A DNA stretch of 64,000 nt from Mucilaginibacter flavus. Lineage in GTDB: Bacteria > Bacteroidota > Bacteroidia > Sphingobacteriales > Sphingobacteriaceae. The position numbers and the translations under genes were made by a program. Positions 24,519 through 32,764 of this stretch are shown in pieces. Position 1 is the stretch's first letter; every line of letters begins with the position of its first letter. The notes under the pieces were generated by a model. That model was not told the origin of the DNA and did no database searches. It worked only from the letters and a program-made list of their open reading frames with translations. The stretch is taken from positions 1 to 64,000 of the forward strand of contig NZ_JAUFPS010000037.1 in assembly GCF_030409315.1 (NCBI RefSeq), in the 5' to 3' direction.

Positions 24519-26147
24519 CTAAGTCTGTATCACTCCCACATTAAACGGTCTCTCTATCGGCGCGTGGTTAGCCGCTTCGATGCCCATAGAGATTACCTTG
24601 CGGGTTTCCAGCGGATCAATGATGCCATCAACCCATAGACGAGCCGCGGCGTAGTATGGGGTGGTTTGAGAATTGTAACGATCTGTGGTTTGTTTTAACA
24701 GTTCTTGTTCTTTTACTTCGTCAACCTGTTCGCCTTTGGCTTTTAAACCTGCCGATTGCATTTGAACCAATACTTTGGCTGCCTGCGCACCGCCCATTAC
24801 CGCTATTTTTGCAGATGGCCAGGCGTAGATCAACCTGGGGTCATAAGCCTTGCCGCACATGGCATAATTGCCGGCACCGTAGGAGTTGCCTACCACAATA
24901 GTAAATTTGGGCACTACCGAATTGGCCACCGCGTTCACCATTTTGGCACCATCTTTAATAATGCCGCCTTGTTCGCTCCGACTGCCTACCATAAAACCGG
25001 TAACATCCTGCAAAAAAACCAGCGGAATTTTCTTTTGATTACAGTTCATGATAAAGCGGGTTGCCTTATCTGCCGAATCGGAATAAATGACGCCGCCAAA
25101 CTGCATTTCGCCTTTTTTTGATTTGAGCACTTTACGTTGATTGGCAACAATACCTACCGCCCAGCCATCTATACGGCCCAGGCCGCAAATAATAGACTGA
25201 CCGTAGCCGTCTTTATAGGGTTCAAAAGCCGAATCATCCAACAAGCGTTTAATAATCTCCATCATATCATAGGCCTTTTCACGATTATCGGGCAAAATGC
25301 CATAGATATCTTTAGGATCGAGTTTTGGGGTGGCGGGTTTTATCCTGTCGAAACCAGCTTTGGTATAATCGCCGGTCATGCTCATGATATTGCGGATGGA
25401 ATCGAGACAGGCCTGGTCGTTAGGTTGTTTGTAATCCGTTACCCCCGAGATCTCGCAATGGGTTGTTGCACCGCCAAGGGTTTCGTTATCAACATCCTCG
25501 CCAATGGCCGATTTTACCAGGTATGATCCCGCAAGGAAAACCGAACCGGTGCCTTCAACAATCATGGCCTCATCGCTCATAATGGGTAAATACGCCCCAC
25601 CGGCCACGCATGAACCCATGATGGCCGAAATTTGCACAATGCCCATACTACTCATCATGGCGTTGTTGCGAAAAATGCGGCCAAAATGCTCCTTATCCGG
25701 AAATATCTCATCTTGTAAAGGCAAATACACCCCTGCCGAGTCGACCAAATAAATAATGGGCAAGCGGTTTTCCATCGCAATCTCCTGCGCACGCAAGTTT
25801 TTTTTGGCGGTTATTGGAAACCAGGCACCGGCTTTAACGGTGGCATCATTGGCTACAATAACACATTGCCTGCCCGATACGTAACCAATACCACAAATAA
25901 CACCGCCCGATGGACAACCACCATGCTCGGCATACATGCCATCGGCAGTAAAAGCGCCAACTTCAAGCCATGGTTTATCTTTATCTATTAAATAAGCCAC
26001 CCGCTCGCGGGCCAGCATTTTGCCTTTTTCCTTTTGTTTTGCGGCAGCCTTTTCGCCACCACCCAGGTATACTTTTTTAAGCCGGGTGTTCAGTTCATAA
26101 ACAAGCTGCTTATTTATATCTTCATTAACATTAAAAGCGATATCCAT
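24519..26147 (-). CDS. Acyl-CoA carboxylase, beta (carboxyltransferase) subunit
   Basis: Transfers carboxyl from carboxybiotin to an acyl-CoA. The 542 residues contain two crotonase-like halves: N half with DGMYAEHGGCPSGG and ACLDSIRNIMSMTG, C half with GVIYSDSADKATRF, PLVFLQDVTGFMVG and GNSYGAGNYAMCGK. The overall pattern is closest to methylcrotonoyl-CoA carboxylase beta, but propionyl- or geranyl-CoA carboxylase is possible. No biotin-carrying alpha subunit gene is near, so its partner must lie elsewhere. A near -7 box, TACGTTTC, lies just upstream. The stop abuts the 7-bp tandem repeats. Confidence 0.9.
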   Translation of the reverse strand: MDIAFNVNEDINKQLVYELNTRLKKVYLGGGEKAAAKQKEKGKMLARERVAYLIDKDKPWLEVGAFTADGMYAEHGGCPSGGVICGIGYVSGRQCVIVANDATVKAGAWFPITAKKNLRAQEIAMENRLPIIYLVDSAGVYLPLQDEIFPDKEHFGRIFRNNAMMSSMGIVQISAIMGSCVAGGAYLPIMSDEAMIVEGTGSVFLAGSYLVKSAIGEDVDNETLGGATTHCEISGVTDYKQPNDQACLDSIRNIMSMTGDYTKAGFDRIKPATPKLDPKDIYGILPDNREKAYDMMEIIKRLLDDSAFEPYKDGYGQSIICGLGRIDGWAVGIVANQRKVLKSKKGEMQFGGVIYSDSADKATRFIMNCNQKKIPLVFLQDVTGFMVGSRSEQGGIIKDGAKMVNAVANSVVPKFTIVVGNSYGAGNYAMCGKAYDPRLIYAWPSAKIAVMGGAQAAKVLVQMQSAGLKAKGEQVDEVKEQELLKQTTDRYNSQTTPYYAAARLWVDGIIDPLETRKVISMGIEAANHAPIERPFNVGVIQT

Positions 26148-26340
26148 AATTGGTCTTTAATAGGAAACGTAATTTAGGGAAAATTACTGTAATTTCAGTT
26201 TGCAGTTAGCGGTCCGCAGTTTGCAGTAAAATAATAATATCCTGAAAATTATAACCCTAACAGGTGCTTCATAACAACACCATATCCCCCTTTTGCTGAC
26301 GCTTTTTATTTTCAAGCAACTTTTGAGTTTATTAAAAATC

Positions 26341-26403
26341 AAAAGCCGCTCAAATTTTCTGGCGGCTTTTAAACGTAGCGATGGGTTTAAAATCCATCGC
26401 TAC
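26341..26403. terminator. Tandem hairpins after the 26421 gene
   Basis: AAAAGCCGC (26341-26349) / GCGGCTTTT (26362-26370) and GTAGCGATGG (26375-26384) / CCATCGCTAC (26394-26403) are two perfect stems side by side. On the minus strand they follow the stop at 26421. The rest of 26148-26420 holds TTTGCAGT repeats and no gene. Confidence 0.75.
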
Positions 26404-26420
26404 CCGGAAAAATATCTATA

Positions 26421-26825
26421 TTAATTTTGAGGAGCGGGAGCTGGGGTTGCAGCCGAGCTTTTTTTCACAGCCATTCTCTTTTCCTTTTTGGCTTGTACCA
26501 GCGCTGCAAATTTAGTTTGCTGCTCGGGTGTTAAAATAGCGTTCAACTTAGCCTGAGTTTGATCATGGATCAGCTTGTGCGAATATCTTTGTTCTTTTTT
26601 ATCGTTGGTACCTTTCAAGGCTTTCAGGCTATCCTGGCTATTCACCTGCGCAAGCAATACGGCATTTACCTGTGGTATCTGGCTGTTGGTTAAACCTAAC
26701 TGTTTTGCCAAAACTTTGGTTTGTTTAGCGGCCTTTAACTCGGGTGTTTTTGGCGCTTTGTCCTGAGCTTTTGCATATAAGCCCAAACCAGCCACCAGCG
26801 CTATCATCAACATTAACTTTTTCAT
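26421..26825 (-). CDS. Small secreted helical protein
   Basis: A 134-residue product with a signal peptide (about 20 residues, ending AKAQ). The mature part is helical and rich in Lys, Gln and Ala. LTNSQIPQVNAVLLAQVNSQ and LTPEQQTKFAALVQ recall the LTxxQ motifs of Spy/CpxP-like proteins, which act as periplasmic chaperones or metal-stress sensors in other bacteria. The likeness is to the spacing of the motifs only. The C-terminal 17 residues are low-complexity, with SSAATPAPAPQN at the end. Confidence 0.75.
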   Translation of the reverse strand: MKKLMLMIALVAGLGLYAKAQDKAPKTPELKAAKQTKVLAKQLGLTNSQIPQVNAVLLAQVNSQDSLKALKGTNDKKEQRYSHKLIHDQTQAKLNAILTPEQQTKFAALVQAKKEKRMAVKKSSAATPAPAPQN

Positions 26826-26894
26826 CCTTTTTTAGTTTTTTTGCTGGTATGACTTGGTATCGATTGATAGGTTTAATTTAGCGCTACCCCAATA

Positions 26895-27446
26895 TTACAA
26901 TTCATAACTTAATACCGCCGCCCCGTTTTTTAGTGTGCGACAATTGGTAAGCTTAAAATTAAGCTGCCTGGTAATTCCCTCAAACATGGGCGTGCCGCCG
27001 GTAATAGCAATCGGATCAACCCAAAGCATAAAACCGTCGAGCAGTCCAGCATTGGCCAATTGCGCGCTGATACTGCCGCTACCCAGTATGGTAATATCGT
27101 TGCCAGGCTGTTCCTTTAGTTTTTTGATTTCATCAATAAGGTTGCCTTTTATTAAAGTGGTGTTATTCCAGTCGGCAGTTTGCAGAGTTGATGAAATTAC
27201 AATCTTTTGTGCATCGTTCATGCCTTTGGCTACCCCAGGCATGCTTTGCATGGCCATTCGCGAAGGCCAAAAACCAGCCATCATTTGGTAAGTAATCCGT
27301 CCGAACAGCAGCGTATTTCCAGCCTGCATATTTTCTTCAGAAAACTTAGCGCCCTCCTCGCCATGAATATGCCAGCTGGTACTATTATTCTCATCTTTAT
27401 AAAAGCCGTTAAGGGTCACAAAATTGAATGCTGTTAACTTTCTCAT
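26895..27446 (-). CDS. Dihydrofolate reductase-family (RibD C-terminal) protein
   Basis: A 183-residue NAD(P)H-dependent reductase-like protein of the RibD C-terminal fold. TAFNFVTLNGFYKD at the N terminus and TLLFGRITYQMMAGFWPS near residues 45-62 are typical; ILGSGSISAQL (119-129) is the nucleotide loop, and DGFMLWVDPIAITGGTPMFEG follows. Proteins of this group are often annotated as DHFR without evidence for folate reduction. Substrate unknown. It is monocistronic and reads into the 26421 gene after 69 bases. Confidence 0.9.
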   Translation of the reverse strand: MRKLTAFNFVTLNGFYKDENNSTSWHIHGEEGAKFSEENMQAGNTLLFGRITYQMMAGFWPSRMAMQSMPGVAKGMNDAQKIVISSTLQTADWNNTTLIKGNLIDEIKKLKEQPGNDITILGSGSISAQLANAGLLDGFMLWVDPIAITGGTPMFEGITRQLNFKLTNCRTLKNGAAVLSYEL

Positions 27447-27680
27447 CGTTTTAAATTTTTAATTGTTTGAATTATATGAGCATAACAAATGGGGATTGGG
27501 GAATTGGACAGTAATATCAGTTTTTTTAACGAGTTGGTGAAGTAACAACAAGCCACAGAGGATATTTCTGAATCGACAAAATAAATGGAATTTTAAGGTG
27601 ACATTATTAATGGAGCCGATTACACTCCATTAAACACTACTTTTCTGTACGGCAACCCTATTTAGTCAGAAAACAATGAA

Positions 27681-29009
27681 CTACCCCAAGGGAAGTTTAA
27701 CAATAAAAACAGAACCCCGGCCTTCGGCACTTTCAACTTTGATGGTGCCGTTGTGGCTTTCAACTATCTGGCGTACTATGCTCAGGCCCAGTCCGGTTGA
27801 TTTTTCGCCACGCAGGCCTGTTCGTCCGGCTTTGGTAAAACGGGTAAAAATATCAGGCAGCATTTGTGCGGGGATGCCCATACCATAGTCCTGCACTTCT
27901 ATCACTACCTCCTTGTTTAGTTGTGATAAACGCACATCTACACGATCATAATCTTTTGAAAATTTAACGGCGTTACTTACCAGGTTATCAACCACCCTAA
28001 AAAACTTCTCTTTATTAATAAGCGCGAAAACAGGGTTAACATTGCTGGTAAAAACCACTTGTACTTTCTTTTCGGTTTTCCACCCGCTCACTGCCGCTTT
28101 AAGTAACTGGTTAAGCTCGGTGCGTTCGGTGGCTATCTGGGTATTGTTTTCGTTTTTGGCGGCATCCAGCAAATCAGTGATAATTGATCGCGCCTTTTCG
28201 CAAGATGCTTTGATCATATCTATATTTTCCTGTGTATCGGCAGATACATCATCATCAAGCTCCATCATCATCGCTATTGATTCAACCGCCCCTATGGGGT
28301 TGCGCAAATCATGGGCAACCATACCCAATACCTGGTTTTTAAATTCGTTGGCTTTTCCAATCAGCTCATTTTTTTCGCGAATTTGTAAAACCTGCTGATA
28401 GCTATTGGCCTTGTAAGTAAAAAAGTACCTGGATATAAGGTAAAAAGCCGATAACAGGATTACCGATATTAACTGATTATAAAGCATTTGTGTAGGCGAT
28501 ACCTGGCTGTAAAGTAGCAGGGCCGTAAAAAATATTTCGACCGCTATTAAAAGCATAAAGGTTTCATAGTACTCCAATACACAAATTGCACTAATGAGGC
28601 ACAAGGCTATTAAATATAATGTAAGCGCGTTGCTGGGATCAGATGTGGTAATAAAGCTGGAATACATACCACAGGTAATAATATACAGCGAAAACAAAAA
28701 CACCGTAAAAGCCATTAGCTGTGTGCCTTTTTGTCGCTTTTTAAAATCCAATATCAACAGATAGCTTGCGGCCAAAAAAAGCGGCGTAATGGCCAGGAAA
28801 ATCCAGTTACTGGTATTAAATTCGGGAAAGTTTTGTGCTTTGGTAAGGCTTACCGGGAAAACGAAGTACAGAATACGGATAATAACATTGATCAGCAAAA
28901 ACACCCCGCTTGCCGCCCGCATGGCTATTAAATTTTGATAGGTATAAAAGTTCCTGTACGATGTTCTGTACTTTTTGGGTAGGTTGTTGAAAAAAAAATT
29001 TGTATCCAA
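27681..29009 (-). CDS. Membrane-bound sensor histidine kinase, TTG start
   Basis: A 442-residue kinase with about six to seven membrane segments in residues 30-200, then DHp and HATPase domains. His233 is in the H box (VAHDLRNPIG); N box VVDNLVSNAVKFSK, G1 DYGMGIP and G2 GLGLSIVRQIV are present, so the catalytic part is intact. The frame opens with TTG at 29009; the first in-frame ATG is at residue 30, at the first membrane segment. A -7 box TATTTTTG (29033-29040) 24 bases upstream favours the TTG start. No partner response regulator gene is adjacent, so it is an orphan. The gap to its left (27447-27680) shows nothing I can support. Confidence 0.9.
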   Translation of the reverse strand: MDTNFFFNNLPKKYRTSYRNFYTYQNLIAMRAASGVFLLINVIIRILYFVFPVSLTKAQNFPEFNTSNWIFLAITPLFLAASYLLILDFKKRQKGTQLMAFTVFLFSLYIITCGMYSSFITTSDPSNALTLYLIALCLISAICVLEYYETFMLLIAVEIFFTALLLYSQVSPTQMLYNQLISVILLSAFYLISRYFFTYKANSYQQVLQIREKNELIGKANEFKNQVLGMVAHDLRNPIGAVESIAMMMELDDDVSADTQENIDMIKASCEKARSIITDLLDAAKNENNTQIATERTELNQLLKAAVSGWKTEKKVQVVFTSNVNPVFALINKEKFFRVVDNLVSNAVKFSKDYDRVDVRLSQLNKEVVIEVQDYGMGIPAQMLPDIFTRFTKAGRTGLRGEKSTGLGLSIVRQIVESHNGTIKVESAEGRGSVFIVKLPLG

Positions 29010-29032
29010 TTTGTTACGCTGAGGCCTGGAAG

Positions 29033-29040
29033 CAAAAATA
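29033..29040 (-). promoter_or_regulatory. -7 promoter element of the 29009 kinase gene
   Basis: On the minus strand the sequence reads TATTTTTG, a match to TAnnTTTG, placed 24 bases before the TTG start. Confidence 0.6.
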
Positions 29041-29088
29041 TTAATTTAAATAAGAATCTTTCTAAATTTAAAATGTCAAAATGGCCTT

Positions 29089-29112
29089 AAAAGTCATTTT
29101 AACGTGACTTTT
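29089..29112. promoter_or_regulatory. Inverted repeat upstream of clpB
   Basis: AAAAGTCA (29089-29096) and TGACTTTT (29105-29112) form a perfect 8-bp palindrome with an 8-base centre. It sits in the divergent region of clpB and the kinase gene, where a heat-shock or other regulator could bind. It does not match the CIRCE sequence. Confidence 0.5.
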
Positions 29113-29159
29113 TATCATGTTGCCTTGTATGGCAGGGGATTTGACTAACATTGAGTACT

Positions 29160-31751
29160 ATGAATTTTAACAACTTTACCATAAAAGCCCAGGAAGCCGT
29201 TCAAAAGGCTTCAGAAATTGCCACTGGCAACCAACAGCAGGCAATTGAACCGGCGCACCTTTTAAAAGGCCTGTTGCTGGTTGATGAAAATGTTATATCG
29301 TACTTACTAAAAAAACTAAACGTAAATCTTAAGCGCTTAAACGATACCCTGGAAGCCCAAATTGCATCGTACCCTAAAGTAAGCGGCAGCAATATATACT
29401 TATCTTCCGAATCAAACTCGGCCCTGCAAAAAGCGCAGGGGTATTTAAAGGAGTTTAAGGATGAATTTGTATCGGTTGAGCATATCCTGTTGGGTATTTT
29501 AGCCGCGGGTGGTACCGTAAGTTCGGTACTGAAAGATTTTGGCGTAAATGAAAAAGACCTGAAAAAAGCCATTGTTAGTTTACGTGGTGACAGCAAGGTT
29601 ACCGATCAAAACGCCGAAGCTACTTACAACGCTTTAAATAAATACGCCCGCAACTTAAATGAATATGCCGGTTCGGGCAAGCTTGATCCGGTTATCGGTC
29701 GTGATGATGAAATCCGCAGGGTTATCCAGATTTTATCCCGCCGTACAAAAAACAATCCTATCCTGGTTGGTGAGCCAGGCGTTGGTAAAACAGCCATTGC
29801 CGAAGGTATCGCTTTCAGAATACTGAAAGGTGATGTGCCCGAAAGTTTGAAAACCAAAATAGTTTATTCGTTAGATATGGGCGCGCTGATAGCAGGTGCC
29901 AAGTACAAAGGCGAATTTGAAGAACGCTTAAAAGCCGTTATTAAAGAGGTTACGCAAAGCGATGGTGAAATCATCCTGTTTATTGATGAGATCCATACAC
30001 TGGTTGGTGCCGGCGGTGGCGAAGGCGCTATGGATGCAGCCAATATATTGAAGCCAGCTTTGGCTCGTGGCGAGTTACGTTCTATAGGTGCCACAACCCT
30101 TAACGAGTACCAAAAATATTTGGAGAAAGATAAAGCCCTGGAACGCCGTTTTCAAAAGGTGATGGTTGAAGAGCCGGATGCTGCCGATGCCATATCTATT
30201 TTACGCGGGCTAAAGGAACGTTACGAAACTCACCACAAGGTGCGTATTAAAGATGAGGCCATTATTGCCGCCGTTGAAATGTCGCAACGTTATATATCTG
30301 ACAGGTTTTTACCGGATAAAGCTATAGACCTTATGGACGAAGCGGCTTCAAAACTGCGTTTAGAAATGGACTCGGTACCAGAAGTAGTTGATGAACTGGA
30401 ACGCCGCATTATGCAATTGGAGATTGAACGCGAAGCGATTAAACGCGAGCATGATGACCGTAAGGTTGCCGAACTAAGCGAAGAGATAGCCAACCTATCG
30501 GCCCAGCGCGATTCCCTACGTGCCAAATGGCAGGGCGAAAAAGACCTGGTAGATGGCATCAATAACAAGGTTGAGCAAATTGAAAACTACAAGCTGGAAG
30601 CCGAACAGGCCGAGCGTGCCGGTGATTACGGTAAAGTAGCCGAGTTACGCTACGGTACCATTGTACAGGCCCAGGCCGAAGTTGAAAAACTAAAAGCCGC
30701 CCTGTTAGAAAACCAGAGCGACAGCCGAATGCTGAAAGAGGAAGTTACCGCCGATGATATTGCCGGTGTGGTAAGCCGCTGGACAGGCATCCCGGTGAGC
30801 AAAATGATACAAAGCGAAAGAGAAAAACTGTTAAACCTGGAAGACGAGCTGCATAAGCGCGTAGCGGGGCAAGAGGAAGCAATAGAGGCAATTAGTGATG
30901 CTATACGCCGCAGCCGTGCAGGTTTACAGGATAAACGCAAGCCAATTGGCTCGTTCATATTTTTGGGTACCACCGGTGTAGGTAAAACCGAACTGGCAAA
31001 AGCCCTGGCCGAGTATTTATTTAATGACGAGGCTGCACTGGTACGTATTGATATGAGCGAATACCAGGAACGCCACGCGGTATCCAGGTTGATAGGAGCG
31101 CCTCCGGGCTACGTAGGTTACGACGAAGGCGGCCAGTTAACCGAAGCCGTACGCCGCAAACCCTACAGCGTAATTTTGCTCGATGAGATTGAAAAAGCAC
31201 ACCCCGATGTATTTAACATTTTGCTACAGGTGTTGGATGATGGCCGTTTAACTGATAATAAGGGCCGGGTGGTGAACTTTAAAAATACTATCATCATCAT
31301 GACGTCAAACATTGGTTCAAACATCATCCAGGAAAATTTCCAGAGTTTGGAAGATAAAAACCGCGATGAGCTGATAGCCAAAACCAAGAATGAATTATTC
31401 AGCTTGCTAAGGGCCACCATCAGACCAGAGTTTTTAAACAGGATTGACGAGATCATTATGTTTACGCCGCTTAGCCGTGATGAGATTCATGACATTGTGA
31501 AGCTGCAATTTGCCCAGGTACAGCAAACGCTGGCCGAAATGGGCATCACCATGGAAGCAAGCGACGAAGCTTTAGATTGGCTTGCCCAGTTAGGTTATGA
31601 TCCGCAGTTTGGTGCGCGTCCGCTAAAACGGGTGATCCAGAAAAAGATTCTCAATGAGCTATCCAAACAAATCCTGGCCGGTAAGGTGGATAAAGACAGT
31701 GTTATAAAGGTTGATATGTTTGATAACAACTTTGTGTTTTTGAATTCTTGA
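29160..31751 (+). CDS. clpB: ATP-dependent chaperone ClpB
   Basis: Hexameric AAA+ disaggregase that works with DnaK to rescue aggregated proteins. The start is the ATG at 29160 (MNFNNFTIKAQEAV); a TTG nine bases earlier would add three residues only. The product is 863 residues: Clp N domain (1-150), AAA1 with Walker A GEPGVGKT near 204-211 and Walker B ILFIDEIHTL, coiled M domain (about 400-530, with many EEI and QRD-type repeats), AAA2 with Walker A GTTGVGKT near 603-610, and the C-terminal domain. It is clearly ClpB and not ClpA or ClpC because of the M domain. Monocistronic; palindrome and no clear -7 box upstream. Confidence 0.97.
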   Translation: MNFNNFTIKAQEAVQKASEIATGNQQQAIEPAHLLKGLLLVDENVISYLLKKLNVNLKRLNDTLEAQIASYPKVSGSNIYLSSESNSALQKAQGYLKEFKDEFVSVEHILLGILAAGGTVSSVLKDFGVNEKDLKKAIVSLRGDSKVTDQNAEATYNALNKYARNLNEYAGSGKLDPVIGRDDEIRRVIQILSRRTKNNPILVGEPGVGKTAIAEGIAFRILKGDVPESLKTKIVYSLDMGALIAGAKYKGEFEERLKAVIKEVTQSDGEIILFIDEIHTLVGAGGGEGAMDAANILKPALARGELRSIGATTLNEYQKYLEKDKALERRFQKVMVEEPDAADAISILRGLKERYETHHKVRIKDEAIIAAVEMSQRYISDRFLPDKAIDLMDEAASKLRLEMDSVPEVVDELERRIMQLEIEREAIKREHDDRKVAELSEEIANLSAQRDSLRAKWQGEKDLVDGINNKVEQIENYKLEAEQAERAGDYGKVAELRYGTIVQAQAEVEKLKAALLENQSDSRMLKEEVTADDIAGVVSRWTGIPVSKMIQSEREKLLNLEDELHKRVAGQEEAIEAISDAIRRSRAGLQDKRKPIGSFIFLGTTGVGKTELAKALAEYLFNDEAALVRIDMSEYQERHAVSRLIGAPPGYVGYDEGGQLTEAVRRKPYSVILLDEIEKAHPDVFNILLQVLDDGRLTDNKGRVVNFKNTIIIMTSNIGSNIIQENFQSLEDKNRDELIAKTKNELFSLLRATIRPEFLNRIDEIIMFTPLSRDEIHDIVKLQFAQVQQTLAEMGITMEASDEALDWLAQLGYDPQFGARPLKRVIQKKILNELSKQILAGKVDKDSVIKVDMFDNNFVFLNS

Positions 31752-31843
31752 AGAGTTGATTAGGTTGATTGAGTGAGCGGTTGATTGGGTTGGAAGACTT
31801 ATCAGCATGGTCAAAAAATCAATATCATAATGTTTATCATATA

Positions 31844-31876
31844 AAAAATAGCCGCCCAGGTTGGGCGGCTATTTTT
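31844..31876. terminator. Bidirectional terminator between clpB and a small membrane protein gene
   Basis: A 14-base perfect stem, AAAAATAGCCGCCC (31844-31857) and GGGCGGCTATTTTT (31863-31876), with a 5-base loop. T runs on both sides suit the convergent genes around it. Confidence 0.92.
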
Positions 31877-31886
31877 GTATCTCGTA

Positions 31887-32069
31887 CTATGGCTTTTCTT
31901 CGTCTTCTTTCTTCTCGTCAACCATTTCTATACGTACTTCATTATCATTATACCTTTCTTGGTTTTTCGCTAAAATTGGCGCGGCACCGGCAATAGAAAT
32001 TCCGGTTGCGGCCAATATTAAAAACAGCGCCAGGAAAATAAACCTTAGCAGCTTTTTAAATCTGTTCAT
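31887..32069 (-). CDS. Small single-pass membrane protein
   Basis: From the ATG at 32069 (MNRFKKLLRF) the product is 60 residues: a basic N terminus, one hydrophobic stretch (residues 8-29, FIFLALFLILAATGISIAGA) that could be a membrane anchor or signal, then a charged tail with VRIEMVDEKKEDEEKP. The longer frame from 32120 is less likely. No named family is recognised. The terminator in common with clpB supports a real gene. Confidence 0.6.
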   Translation of the reverse strand: MNRFKKLLRFIFLALFLILAATGISIAGAAPILAKNQERYNDNEVRIEMVDEKKEDEEKP

Positions 32070-32153
32070 GTAATGCCCATAAGCGCCTAACAGGCTTTGA
32101 GGCACAGCCAGGCAGTTCAATAAAATTTTATTTGGAAAATCGGTGATTGAAGA

Positions 32154-32516
32154 TTAGCCTATCGTGGAGAAATACAGACGGTAAAAATGAGCGGGACTCA
32201 TCATTTTTAGCTGTAGAGTACTTTTATAACTATTGAAGAGTAAGTTCAAATGAATACAGCGCGATGTAACAATAGCGCTAAATAATACCAGCGCCCAAAC
32301 CGGGCTTTCTTTAGGCGTCGAAAAACAAGCCCCTCTTTTATCAAGGGCTATTAAGGCTCTCCTAAAACCAACACCATTTTTAAATACGGATGGCCTGGTT
32401 GTCAAAACCTCGGTATTAACTACGCCGATGACCTTCTCCCCATTACTTACGCGGCCAACGGTAGCGAAAAAACTGAGCAATAAGGTTAAAGCCAATATAT
32501 ACTGCTTAACGCTCAT
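32154..32516 (-). CDS. Possible small exported or membrane protein
   Basis: The frame at 32154-32549 has two candidate starts; MSVKQYILALTLLLSF at 32516 gives 120 residues beginning with a signal-like hydrophobic stretch. The remainder (NGEKVIGVVNTEVLTTRPSV and onward) has Cys and positive residues, but I recognise no domain. Its -7-like box TATATTTA is one mismatch from consensus. It may be real or a chance frame. Confidence 0.4.
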   Translation of the reverse strand: MSVKQYILALTLLLSFFATVGRVSNGEKVIGVVNTEVLTTRPSVFKNGVGFRRALIALDKRGACFSTPKESPVWALVLFSAIVTSRCIHLNLLFNSYKSTLQLKMMSPAHFYRLYFSTIG

Positions 32517-32683
32517 TTTAGTGTGTTCATATTTTTCGCTTTTAAGCATAGGTAAATATAAGTATTAAGGTTGTAAGTTGATAACAAAGCTCCCTTAATT
32601 GTAGAAACAATAACACATTCAATATCAGGCTTAAAAATCAGTTTCAATAATTTTATTTAACAATAAGTTAATATATTAGCAAT

Positions 32684-32709
32684 ACTTGGTTATAAAAATA
32701 TAACCAAGT
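32684..32709. promoter_or_regulatory. Perfect 11-bp inverted repeat upstream of the 32765 gene
   Basis: ACTTGGTTATA (32684-32694) and TATAACCAAGT (32699-32709) with an AAAA centre. It lies 56 bases before the start and could be an operator or a leader hairpin. It is not part of a repeat family I can see elsewhere here. Confidence 0.55.
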
Positions 32710-32764
32710 TTGAAGTACAGTTAATAAATATAAACTTATACACAAAACACCTAAAAAACACACT

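Noticed and set aside
25137..25526. Long frames opposite the acyl-CoA carboxylase gene
   Set aside because: Shadow frames on the opposite strand of a conserved gene; no start signals.
28731..28931. Small plus-strand frame in the kinase gene
   Set aside because: Antisense to the conserved kinase gene.
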